From contig BFEA01000535.1 of assembly GCA_003427395.1 (NCBI GenBank), positions 449,640 through 491,196 of the forward strand: a DNA stretch of 41,557 bases. The letters run 5' to 3'. The DNA comes from Chara braunii (taxonomy: Eukaryota > Streptophyta > Charophyceae > Charales > Characeae). Both the position numbers and the translations under genes were made by a program. Shown one piece after another: positions 20,954-29,646 of this stretch; position 1 is the first letter of the stretch, and each line of letters begins with the position of its first letter. The notes under the pieces are model-generated. The model was not told the DNA's origin. It searched no databases and saw only the letters and a program-made list of their open reading frames with translations.

Positions 20954-21993
20954 GTGTCGACAGGTTCTCTAAGCATGCAGAGTTTATTCCCCTGCCAGAG
21001 GAAGCCAGAGTCCCGGTCGTACGGGCCGCTTTTGCTGATAGGTGGGTTACTCATCATGGACCACCCACCTCCATCATCAGCAATAGAGATCCGCGGTTTT
21101 GCAGCAACGAATGGCAGTCCTATTGCAAGGACTACCTTCATTCCAGGCTGAACATGACATCTGGTCATCATCCTGAAGCCAATGGGCAGGCTGAAGTGAT
21201 GAATCAGATTCTGTTTCAGTTGCTGCGTCCTGTGATCAGCTCTGATCAGCAAGATTGGGATCTCCATCTAGGACGGGCACAGCTAGTGTACAACACGTCT
21301 GTACACTCCTCCACAGGGTTCACCCCTTACCGGTTGCACTCGGGACGTGAGCCACGGCAGCCTCTCGATGACATCATCGACAAGGCTACCCCCAGACTGA
21401 CTCCTGGGACTGCAGAGTTCACCAGACAGTACCAGAGGGATATCGAACGAGCCCGAGTTAACCTGCTCAAAGCCCAAAAGGCTATGATCCAGCAGGCTAA
21501 CAAGCATCGTCGACCATCCCCCGTTCGATCTGGTGACTGGGTCTGGGTACTCAGTTCCGAGCTATCGCGGGAGGAGGACATCTCGCCTAAGCTGCTGCCG
21601 CGCTATATGGGTCCATGGCAGGTTTTGGATACAGTGGGGGCTGACCCCTTCGGGCCATCCTATCATGTAGATGTCCCACTGCATCTACAAACCTACCCTG
21701 TCTTCCATGCATCCAAGCTGTTGCCTTTTACGCCAGCTGATGCATTTCCAGACAGGCCTCCACAGTTCGGTCCCCCAATCCCTGGGAAGGGATATGAGGT
21801 GGAAGAAGTTGTGGATGAGTATGGTACAGGTCTGGATAAGGAGTACCTTGTGAAGTTCCTCTACCAGCCTCATACTGAGGATCGCTGGTTCACTCGCAAG
21901 GAGCTCCTGAAAACAGCAAAGTCGATTATCCTCAAATATGAGGCTGCGCAGAAGGGAGAGTCCCTTCGATGCTCTGCACGCCTACGCCCCTAG
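20941..21993 (+). pseudogene. Element B integrase core and chromodomain-like tail
   Basis: Frame 1 picks up at VSVDRFSKHAEFIPLP. In the core the second catalytic Asp, normally in S-D-R-D, is replaced: the codon at 21082-21084 is AAT, giving S-N-R-D. The Glu is present in NGQAEVMN. It continues with the GDWVWVLSSEL segment, YPVFHASKLLP and a chromodomain-like end (EYLVKFLY, then DRWFTRKEL) to TAG 21991-21993. The product would lack strand-transfer activity even if the frame were intact. Confidence 0.9.
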
Positions 21994-22020
21994 CTCGGAG
22001 GTCCTCGCTCCGGGGGAGGG
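21994..22020 (+). other. Palindromic motif plus polypurine tract of element B
   Basis: CTCGGAGGTCCTCG at 21994-22007, then CTCCGGGGGAGGG. It matches the arrangement in element A (4019-4050). The run of purines is the likely plus-strand primer. Confidence 0.65.
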
Positions 22021-22229
22021 TAGGTCTGCAATGACTTGCTGTTTTCATGCTGCCTGTAGCCTCACTCTGACGAGGCTGTACTCTAGGTAGAGGTAGATTC
22101 GTAATTTTGTTTGGCTGAGGGCTAACCGAGAGACCTGCCTGTGTGGGAAATTCGTGAGGGACATATTTGTAAATGTAGAAATATAGCCCTGTACTAACCC
22201 GACTTTCCTAACAGCGACCCTAACTGCGA
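22021..22229 (+). other. Possible truncated 3' LTR of element B
   Basis: Follows the purine tract; a TG at 22027-22028 could be the LTR start. It is cut after about 200 bp by dispersed repeat R1. No matching copy on the 5' side was recognised. Confidence 0.4.
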
Positions 22230-22647
22230 CACACGTGGTTAACCAGGGGTGTTATTTTCGACGAATTTTGCACCGAATTGCACTGAAATTGTCATATCGT
22301 GTTGATTTTTTGCTCTTTTTCTTGTTTTTCTTTTTGTGTGATATATATGTGCTTTAGGGTACGTCATGTGTGCAGTTTTGACATGTTTGGATCAATAATG
22401 AAAAAGTTGGCATTTTGTTGAATTCGTTGGACGCTTCATTTTGACTCGGACAGTGTCTTTGTGTTAGGGTTTCATAGTGTTTTTTTGTTTTTTTTTTTCG
22501 TTCTTTTTGGCCTGTTTCCTTTTTTGATGTTTGCACTATGGTCTCATATCGTTTGTTCTTAAAATTTTTGATGAAATTTGCACCGCAATTGCCAACGAAA
22601 ACGACGAATATTTGGGCCCCCGTTAACCGTCTCTCCCCCTAGGACAG
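22230..22647. repeat. AT-rich dispersed repeat R1, copy 2
   Basis: The longer copy of 8468-8787, with about 100 bp extra after GGACAGTG, itself rich in T runs. Two internal direct repeats of the type TTTTGCACCGAA / AAATTTGCACCGCA lie near each end. GGTTAACC near the left and GTTAACC near the right end are inverted. Confidence 0.7.
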
Positions 22648-22771
22648 ACAAGCCCTATGGGCCTATGCTGATAGACGGCCCTATAGCCTATAGCTGGGTA
22701 GGGAGAGGCCCGAGAGGCCGAAACTGAAACGGTACCGGTCGGTCAGTCAGTCCGGTCTAGGTCGGTCTAGG

Positions 22772-24076
22772 CTAGCGTAGAGTATAGGTAGGATGGGGAC
22801 ACCGGTCCAGGGCTTTTGGCAGTTGACACTTTGTGGTGGAAGCTGCTGCGCACACGGTATCAGGTCGTGGTTGCTGATTCCGGTGGTGGAGACGGCGGAC
22901 ATAGCCAGACCTTCGGAGCGTTGACCAGACTGGGGTCACGCTGTCCGCTCTGACTCTCGGGGAGTCAAAGCGGTCTGGGCTATCAGAGGTCTGATGCGTT
23001 GGAGCACGTGGTGCACTGCTGACCCACCTCAGGAGTAGGGTGCCCCTTCCGGCGCTGTTACTCCTTTCTCTCGTTGCTCCTGTTGTCCCTCTTACTTGTC
23101 CATTTTCCCTTGCTCCCCCTCTTCCCCCTCCTCCTTTTCCTATTAAGCCACCTCTTCTCCCTCTGCCTCTCCCTCCTCGTCCTCTTGCTCTCCTACCCTC
23201 TGGCATTGGGTCATTGAATTTCGGGCAGTCTGGGTCAAACTCATCGTGAAACCACCATAGAAATTTCTGACAGAAGGGTGAGTCCTGATTTGTGAATTGC
23301 ACCTCCAGATGACCCCCCGTCGGTTTCCTAACCACCACCCATTCCATGAAAGAATCCCTCACTTCTGGTGCACAGTCAATTCTAACGTTTCCTGATCACG
23401 GTTCCTCTGGTCTCCTCTCAGGTGGGTGTACAGTTAATACTCTCCCCATGAAACATTCAACCGCAAAACGCAGAGAGGGCAGCGCTTCTAATGGGACTCT
23501 CAGTGCAATCACCCGAAATTTCCCTGCAAGCTCGTTATCTCTCATTGTGTCCAGCTCATGTTTAGTCATCCAGGGTTTAAATAACACTTTGACCGATCCA
23601 TTGCGCATGGGTATCCTATCTTCCCCCTTTATCACCAACCATTCTGCTATTCGTGTTGACCGTGCCACATAGGAGGTCACGTTTGGACCCTCCCCATGTA
23701 TCCTTCCCCTCTTCTGAGATGGGTTGACATTCGGATCCAAATACCAAGCATCCTCATACACCCGGATCAGTTGCTCCCTTTGGTTGATGTTTAGGGAAGC
23801 GGCAGGTTCGTCGAAAATTACTATTACCGTTCTTGCCTTTAGCTTGTTGACCGTAGCCTGATCAAATTCATCACTCAGCGTTAAGTACCCTACCCCATCA
23901 ATTACCTCGGTTACCCCGACGTTTAGGTTTGTTTCCGGGAACAGCCCATCGTCATAGCACATGTCCAGCAGGGTTTTGATTCTCGTTTTATCATCTTCTT
24001 CCCCTGGGACTTGGGCCGGTTGATTGCCTCCTCTCGTCCCCTGGGGCGGAGGTGGGTTCGGTGCTACCGATCTCAT
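22772..24076 (-). pseudogene. LINE 2 ORF1 (gag-like, plant DUF4283-type region)
   Basis: Minus strand from ATG 24076, one frame broken only by TGA 23396-23398. After a Pro-rich start the central part has TVIVIFDEP, RIAEWLVIKGED, VKVLFKPWM, VIALRVPLEALP and VLTVHPPE, which resembles ORF1 proteins of plant LINEs. After the stop, GGHLEVQFTN leads to FCQKFLWWFHDEFDPDCP, a zinc-knuckle-like Cys-x8-His-x6-Cys in which Phe sits where a second Cys would be expected. A basic Arg/Gly-rich RNA-binding-like tail follows (RARGRGGRGRGRRGG). No ORF2 is attached, so this is a 5' fragment or its ORF2 is lost. Confidence 0.72.
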
Positions 24077-25028
24077 GGCTATCTTCCGGCCACTCGAGCC
24101 TGTACTTACCCTCCACTCGGGATGTCAGACAGTGTGGCCCGTGACCAGAACTCGTATGCTTGCACTGAATTACTATTTTAAGAAATTATCCTATCGCTCA
24201 ACGTAATTCAAGAACCGGCCCTTTGCCTGACAGCGGCTTATCCACCCTTCGCCAGCCCGTCCCCCAAAAGGTCGACTATACCAAGTCTGCTTGCTACTCA
24301 GAGGAGAACAAGACAGCCGATACCATAGTGAGAAGTGAAGGGTGTTAGTGAAAGCATTCCAATTCAAGTATATGAATAGGAGACCTAGCGGTCGGTGTAG
24401 CCTCTATTCAATCCCGTGTCAGGTATTAAATGAAGGCTCGTACGATAAGGTTAGGGCTTACACGCTGCGACCAAATCCTTTCAAAAGTCTACGTCAGGTT
24501 CATGACAACCAAGCTTACCCTTCCGTCCGACCAACCGGCGTTCTCCAGGACTTGAGGTTCCCGGGTAACTCCGCTTCCGACCAGGGACGTCTCTGTCCAA
24601 ATACCACAAACTTCTGGAAGACTATGTAGTAGTAGCTATGCAACTCTCATGACTATGTCCCACCTCACTAACGTGTGCGCCGAATGGCCCCACGCCTCGT
24701 CCACATGTTCGACATTACATGCCTCGAAATAGCTTCTCGCTTAGATCTCGACTGCTGCTTCGCCTCCATTCCCCGCACCATTCCTTGAAGGTGTGTGACC
24801 CGGCCATAGCCAGGAGGGCTTCGGCGAATTCCCCTACCGGTCAGGCCTCGTGCCTACCTTCGCGTCAGCAGCATCGGTTCTCCCGAACCGATAGCGCACC
24901 GCGGAGCGCTCTTGCGCCCGTCGCTGCGCCCGTCCCCCGATCAGCCCTCCGAACTTTCAAGTGTGGAGGAACACTGCACGTCGGCCCTGTTGGAACGATA
25001 CACAGAGGCTTTCAGGCTACCGTTGTAT
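24077..25028. other. Unassigned DNA, possibly LINE 2 leader
   Basis: About 950 bp upstream of the minus-strand LINE ORF1. No domain seen. A perfect 8-bp inverted repeat with a 4-base loop (ATCGGTTC-TCCC-GAACCGAT) lies at 24873-24892, and one GCCATAGC at 24803-24810. Confidence 0.45.
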
Positions 25029-25126
25029 GGCCCTCGCTCCTCCACTCTCTAAATGTGCAAAATGAGAGTGAATCTTCCGCTACAAGATGGAAAGATACAC
25101 CGCCATATTTTAGTCTTTTGTGCATG
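25029..25126 (-). repeat. Foldback repeat F, dispersed copy
   Basis: The reverse complement matches unit F3 (10331-10448) over the core and the GCTCC-CCACTCTC arm. The other arm is missing after GTGCATG. Confidence 0.7.
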
Positions 25127-25191
25127 TGTAACCATTTCGAAAATAAGACAAAAACAAATAAGAAAAAAAAAAGGAAAAGCAACGGCCTATA

Positions 25192-25258
25192 GGGCTGAAC
25201 AAAACGCCCTCTGTCGAGAATCAATAGTGTCCGTTGATACAGGCGTTTTGTTCGGCCC
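25192..25258. repeat. 17-bp inverted repeat hairpin
   Basis: Arms GGGCTGAACAAAACGCC (25192-25208) and its reverse complement with one mismatch (25242-25258), loop 33 nt. The right arm overlaps a TTGATACAGGCG that is inverted again at 25301-25312. Confidence 0.85.
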
Positions 25259-25327
25259 GATGGTGTCAGGGGAATGATGTCGTGGCACAGCAGACAAACA
25301 CGCCTGTATCAAGGGACACACACACAC

Positions 25328-25470
25328 AAAAAAAAAAAAAAAAGTACGGCACATCCGCAGGTGCGCGGGCATGGGGGTCACTCGGCCACACTACAGCGCA
25401 CTGCCAGTGCGCACACATCACCCGTGAGCGCATGGCGCACGGCGCACCGGTTAAGTGCGCCGCAAGTATG
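25328..25470 (+). repeat. GC-rich GTGCGC/GCGCAC repeat, copy 2
   Basis: An A run (25328-25343) followed by a block dense in GCGCAC and GTGCGC, ending in the exact reverse complement of the 15-mer at 9287-9301. Confidence 0.5.
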
Positions 25471-25490
25471 GGTATTTGCAATCAGTTCAA

Positions 25491-26393
25491 TGGGAGCAAA
25501 AACCACCTCTTCAGTCCTATATGGGCCGCCAGATTTGCCTTTCATTTTTTAGTGATTCTGATGGCCAGATTGATTTATGTATGCGGTTGTGTTCAGGAGT
25601 ATCCATGAGGTAGGTCTCCTACATATAGACCAGGACTGCCCAAGTCCTCCCCAGTACCCTCCTTATCAGCTCCCAAATCGCTTGCCACTTTTATGACCCT
25701 GCTGTGACCAGGCCGTTCGCATTGAGGGAGGGCAGGTCCAGGTCTCCTGTGCACATACACTGGTTCTGTAACGAGCGCAGAGGCAGAGGACGAGGAGGGT
25801 GCAGAGGTTGAGAGAGAGTGAGAGCACACACACACACTCATGCGACTGAACTCGACCGGACGCAAACCAGGGGCTGAGGCACAAAGTCGAAGTCTTGGTT
25901 TCGAAGGCCAAAACAGCAAGTCACACTGAGTACGAGTACAGCAGCAGAAAACTGGTACCAGACTGGTCCCCGTACCATACGGGGAGCCGGTATAAGTACC
26001 GGTGACACGTACGGTACCAGGGGCATTTCTGCAAAGGCCCCGAGGGCAGAACTGAAAAATGTGGTATTTGAAAGTGGCGCCCGAATTGCAGCATGGCGCC
26101 AGTTGTCCAAAATCCTACGGTACCAAAGGAGGGGTTTGGAAAAAGGGTGCCAGGCCGCAAACGGGATGCAGCCGAAACAGCAAAAAGATAGACCAGGGAT
26201 CGAGCCCTGGCGGAGTCCGTAACACTAGGCCCTCTAGAAGGCAACGTCCCGGCTGCCAAAAATCATGAAGCAATGCTGAAATCTGTGAAGGACGGGACGG
26301 GGCCGATCACTGGTTAACAAGTCGAAAGGGAAGAGGGGTATAATTTGGGTGGCATGGGCTGCGTGAGTAAGAGGGAACACGGTTTGGTACCGG
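25491..26393. other. Unassigned DNA with GGTACC palindromes
   Basis: No gene. Several GGTACC and ACCGGT palindromes lie at 25950-26130, and a CCAGGG-ATCGAG-CCCTGG hairpin at 26193-26210 that resembles the T-arm motif in the LTR of element A. Confidence 0.45.
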
Positions 26394-26476
26394 TGAACAG
26401 AGTTGTCCTACTGATGAACTAGGGGTGCTGCAGGGGAAACAGAGTAGTCCTATAGATGGTTGACAAGGGTGAAGAA

Positions 26477-26636
26477 GTAACAGGGTTTCCTATTGATGAT
26501 CTACAAGGGAGAGCAGGTAACAGGGTTTCCTATTGATGATCTACAAGAGAGGACAGGTAACAGGGTTTCCTATTGATGATCTACAAGGGAGGGCAGGTAA
26601 CAGGGTTTCCTATGGATGTTCTACAAGGGTGAACGG
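26477..26636 (+). repeat. 40-bp tandem repeat, four clear units
   Basis: Units start GTAACAGGGTTTCCTATTGA at 26477, 26517, 26557 and 26597. Two more degenerate units precede them from about 26396. It lies upstream of the element C LTR homology, possibly in U3. Confidence 0.9.
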
Positions 26637-26797
26637 GTATTTCAGTGGAAATTCTACAGGGTTACAGGGTGTCAGGGGACGAAAAATAAAAATAAAAATT
26701 GTTTGTTGCAAGGTTCAAGGGCACAGTTTGCATGTACAAGGGCTGGGATGTTTGATGGGATGTGGGTACAGAGTCGGAGGTCTGCAGTGGGCAAGTG

Positions 26798-26833
26798 GTC
26801 AAGTGGTGAGTCAAGTGGTGAGTCAAGTGGTGG
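26798..26833 (+). repeat. 12-bp tandem repeat in LTR
   Basis: Three copies of GTCAAGTGGTGA, the last ending GG. Single copies of the unit sit at the matching place in the other LTRs. Confidence 0.85.
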
Positions 26834-26997
26834 ACTAAACTGCAGTGCAATTGCAGTACGACTACGGTAGGATAGCGGTGAGTCCACAGTCAGTCAGCAG
26901 TAAGGTCCAATCAGTCCCAGTCCGGTCCAGCAAGTACCACGGGGGACTGTGAGCACCATGGGCCGATGGCAAAGGGCAGACCAACGAGTTTCCGAAG

Positions 26998-27004
26998 TAT
27001 AAAT
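26998..27004 (+). promoter_or_regulatory. TATA box of element C LTR
   Basis: TATAAAT in GAAGTATAAATCA, conserved with 4572-4578. Confidence 0.7.
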
Positions 27005-27412
27005 CAAGAGGCAGCGCCCAACCTTCCATTCATTCCTGCGTGAGCCATGCGGAAGCGCTGTCACAGCGACTTGTGCAAGGAGGTCTGCAGTGAGCCCGGA
27101 GGACACAGTGGGCGAGAGAGAAGGGCGTAGCATAGCGATAGGGTAGAGGCAGCCATAGCTGCCATAGCTGTAGCTTAGTGTGAAGTGTGTGTGTGCAAGT
27201 GTGAGAGTTCAGAGTGACGCGTGTGGGATATCCAGGGTGATCCGGTGTGTGTGAACAGTGAGTTGTTTGGGCGCTGAGTCGCCATAGCCAATTGAAAGTG
27301 AACTCGTATCTGGAAGCCATATCTCTGAGTTTTGAGTGGGCGCATGTCGCCAGTTTGCTGTGCTGCTGTTTACATGCATGAAAAGTGTGAACGAGAACGA
27401 GTCTGATTGCAT

Positions 27413-27423
27413 TGGTATCAGAG
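27413..27423 (+). promoter_or_regulatory. Primer-binding site, initiator-Met tRNA type
   Basis: TGGTATCAGAG, one base after the LTR end. This is the common plant LTR-element site complementary to the 3' end of initiator-Met tRNA, which primes minus-strand cDNA. Confidence 0.9.
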
Positions 27424-27561
27424 TTGGTACCCGCTATTCCATGCGCGCCGTCGTGTGCAGGGCCTGATGCGCCATAGCAGAGGTGGCCGCTGAGGGGTAT
27501 AGTCCGCCATAGCGGATCCGAAGGTGGGAGAAGCCGCCGCGCACCTGCAACAAAGACCACA

Positions 27562-27566
<5 letters not shown>

Positions 27567-27637
<71 letters not shown>

Positions 27638-28052
27638 NNNNNNNNNNNNNNNNNNNNNNNNNNNNNNNNNNNNNNNNNNNNNNNNNNNNNNNNNNNNNNN
27701 NNNNNNNNNNNNNNNNNNNNNNNNNNNNNNNNNNNNNNNNNNNNNNNNNNNNNNNNNNNNNNNNNNNNNNNNNNNNNNNNNNNNNNNNNNNNNNNNNNNN
27801 NNNNNNNNNNNNNNNNNNNNNNNNNNNNNNNNNNNNNNNNNNNNNNNNNNNNNNNNNNNNNNNNNNNNNNNNNNNNNNNNNNNNNNNNNNNNNNNNNNNN
27901 NNNNNNNNNNNNNNNNNNNNNNNNNNNNNNNNNNNNNNNNNNNNNNNNNNNNNNNNNNNNNNNNNNNNNNNNNNNNNNNNNNNNNNNNNNNNNNNNNNNN
28001 NNNNNNNNNNNNNNNNNNNNNNNNNNNNNNNNNNNNNNNNNNNNNNNNNNNN

Positions 28053-28102
<50 letters not shown>
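27567..28102 (+). repeat. (GA)n microsatellite with assembly gap
   Basis: GA dinucleotides on both sides of undetermined bases 27638-28052. The Ser-Leu or Arg-Glu frames across it are artefacts. The true array length is unknown. Confidence 0.97.
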
Positions 28103-28105
<3 letters not shown>

Positions 28106-28415
28106 GCGATACAAGTTTGGTTGTCACATACCTGTGAAGCGAGTTGTGCAGTTCCACGTGGAGGAAGAAGAAGCGGCCATAGCCGCGGAGCGTCACCACG
28201 CAGTAACGAAGGAGGGAGAGAGACCGGACAGAGGGTTAGAGACCGGGAAGGGAGAGAAGGCGGCCATAGCCGAGAGGTGAAGAGAAGGCCGATCAAAAAA
28301 AAAAAAAAAAAGAAAGAGAGGAAGAAGACAGCCGGGGTGAAAGGAGGTGAGGAAGGTGAGAGGAAGAAGAGGGTTGGCGAGGAAGACGAGCCAGCAGCCA
28401 TAGCGGACCGGAGGG

Positions 28416-28534
28416 TTGACCGGAGGTGTTGACCGGCGGTTACTGGAGTTGACCGGGAATTGACCGGGGCTGATAGCAGCGTTGACCGACGTTGACCAAG
28501 GTCGTTGACCAAGGTGTTGACCAAGACTTTGACC
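28416..28534 (+). promoter_or_regulatory. Cluster of nine TTGACC boxes
   Basis: TTGACC starts at 28416, 28429, 28449, 28460, 28482, 28492, 28505, 28517 and 28529; a tenth is at 28702. TTGAC(C/T) is the W-box bound by plant WRKY factors. The spacing is irregular, 10-22 bp. A decayed 12-13-bp tandem repeat could also produce it. No binding can be claimed from sequence. Confidence 0.55.
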
Positions 28535-28839
28535 AAGTTGGAGCCGGTAACATCTCGCCAAGCCTTCAGCCTATCCCTCGCCCTATGGATGTGCACACAC
28601 CCCTTGGTACTTGCTGAGTCCAGTCTGTATGTCTATTCTTTCTGCATTGAGTCTCTTCTGTCCTAGGTGATAGTACTCTGTGGATGAAGGATAGGGTCTT
28701 GTTGACCAAACCCACACGGGATGAGTAGGGCTAAAAGTTGTGTTTGACGACTCGACTGTCCCGGAGGTCAAACCCTCCCAAGGATCGGTACTAACCGGCG
28801 GGTTGCTCGGTGTGGCACGGTAGGCCTCAAAATCTGAGC

Positions 28840-29477
28840 TGTGGGCTGTCCCCCTGAAGGCCCTCGTTCGCATCCCCTGACCATCTCACCTGCTCAATCC
28901 AGCCTCCTCTTTCCCCTCCCAACGATTCTTGGCAGAATTTAGTGATGCTTTCTTTAATGTCCTTTGGTTGCTGAAAGAGGTCTAGCTTGCGTTTTACTGT
29001 CTGCCATCTATCAGTTATGTCCAACTGGAGTTGATTTTTTAGATGCTCGCGCACCTCCTCCCCCTCCAATCGTACTTCTTCCATTGTCAAAACACATCTT
29101 TGCCACCACAGCGTCCATAAGATTGTTTGTCTCCCCAGGTCAAACATATTATTCGCAAATTCCTCTTCGGGCCGTCCTGGCCAAGAGCCTGTTAGGATGA
29201 CCCGCCAGTCCCATGGCCAGAGGGATCCAGGGACTATGTGCTGCCAGATCCGGTCCCACCAGCTCCAAGTGAGGGCGGCGTTCGGGCACTATAGAAAGAT
29301 GTGCTCAATGGTTTCGGCCGCTTTTTTGGCCGGGTACCCTCGGAGGCATCTGCTGCACCAGGGGAGAGCGCGGCCCTGCTGTTCCAGCCTGGTGGGGTCA
29401 ATCAGTCGTCCTGTCTGCGACGTTAAATAATTCCTGAGGAGTTCGGGGGATCTCCTTAAATGCCTCCTGATCAGCAA
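28840..29477 (-). pseudogene. LINE 3 fragment: RVT zinc-binding domain and tail
   Basis: One minus-strand frame with a single TAG (29289-29291). It reads LPWCSRCLRGYPAKKAAETIEHIFL, then CPNAALTW and a Trp-rich segment: the Cys-x2-Cys, His and Cys pattern of the zinc-binding domain that follows RT in plant LINEs, as in LINE 1. The C-terminal tail (TMEEVRLEGEEV, GGERGGWIEQVR) matches the fragment at 7315-7505. Inserted in the leader of element C in the opposite direction. 5'-truncated, as is usual for LINE insertions. The minus-strand sequence down to about 28583 may be its 3' region. Confidence 0.75.
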
Positions 29478-29646
29478 CAGGTCTAGTAGTGACAGCCATA
29501 GTTAGGTCTAGGCTAGAGACCATAGTTGGCAGGATCCTTGTCAGGATTTTGTAAGCCCTTAGATTGAGTCAATAAGTTTGTCAGTAAGGGGTCAGAGTCT
29601 ACGTGGTGAGGTTTGGAACCACTAATCTGGTTGTACACTTATCACC

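Larger units (their letters stand above)
16739..22020 (+). mobile_element. Ty3/gypsy LTR retrotransposon B
   Basis: Gag with a zinc knuckle, protease, RT, RNase H, integrase and a chromodomain-like tail, in that order. It is related to A and C but more diverged, and it lies in three frames. Damage: a frameshift near 17110-17130, stops at 17325-17327 and 18724-18726, a 20-bp duplication at 18221-18260, a decayed protease-RT linker, a one-base loss near 20933 and a changed integrase catalytic residue. No LTR pair is visible. Confidence 0.9.
26788..27411 (+). repeat. 5' LTR of element C (right part)
   Basis: It matches 4436-4965 of the element A LTR: CAGTC pentamers, TATA box, ATGCGGAAGCGCTG block, hairpin GGCAGC-CATA-GCTGCC at 27148-27163, TGTG run, and end CTGATTGCA at 27411. 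A primer-binding site follows after one base, which marks it as the 5' LTR. Upstream of 26788 the sequence departs from A (tandem repeats and a segment shared with 33984-34044). Confidence 0.87.
27424..29646 (+). other. Leader of element C with insertions
   Basis: A 2.2-kb untranslated stretch between primer-binding site and gag. It contains five exact GCCATAGC octamers, a GA microsatellite with an assembly gap, a purine-rich tract (28190-28400), nine TTGACC boxes and, on the minus strand, a LINE fragment. Without the insertions it would be far shorter. Confidence 0.65.

Noticed and set aside
24342-24629. 95-codon frame in the presumed LINE 2 leader
   Set aside because: No recognisable motif, no second copy, and it runs opposite to the LINE ORF1.
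25192-25258. Hairpin as a bacterial-type terminator
   Set aside because: The loop is long, no T run follows, and the window is nuclear eukaryotic DNA.
26477-26636. Regular repeats as a possible CRISPR array
   Set aside because: Units are contiguous without spacers, and the setting is a eukaryotic retroelement.
27030-28596. Ser-Leu and Arg-Glu repeat proteins of 190-390 codons
   Set aside because: Products of the GA microsatellite and the gap at 27638-28052; the ends read LTR and leader DNA.
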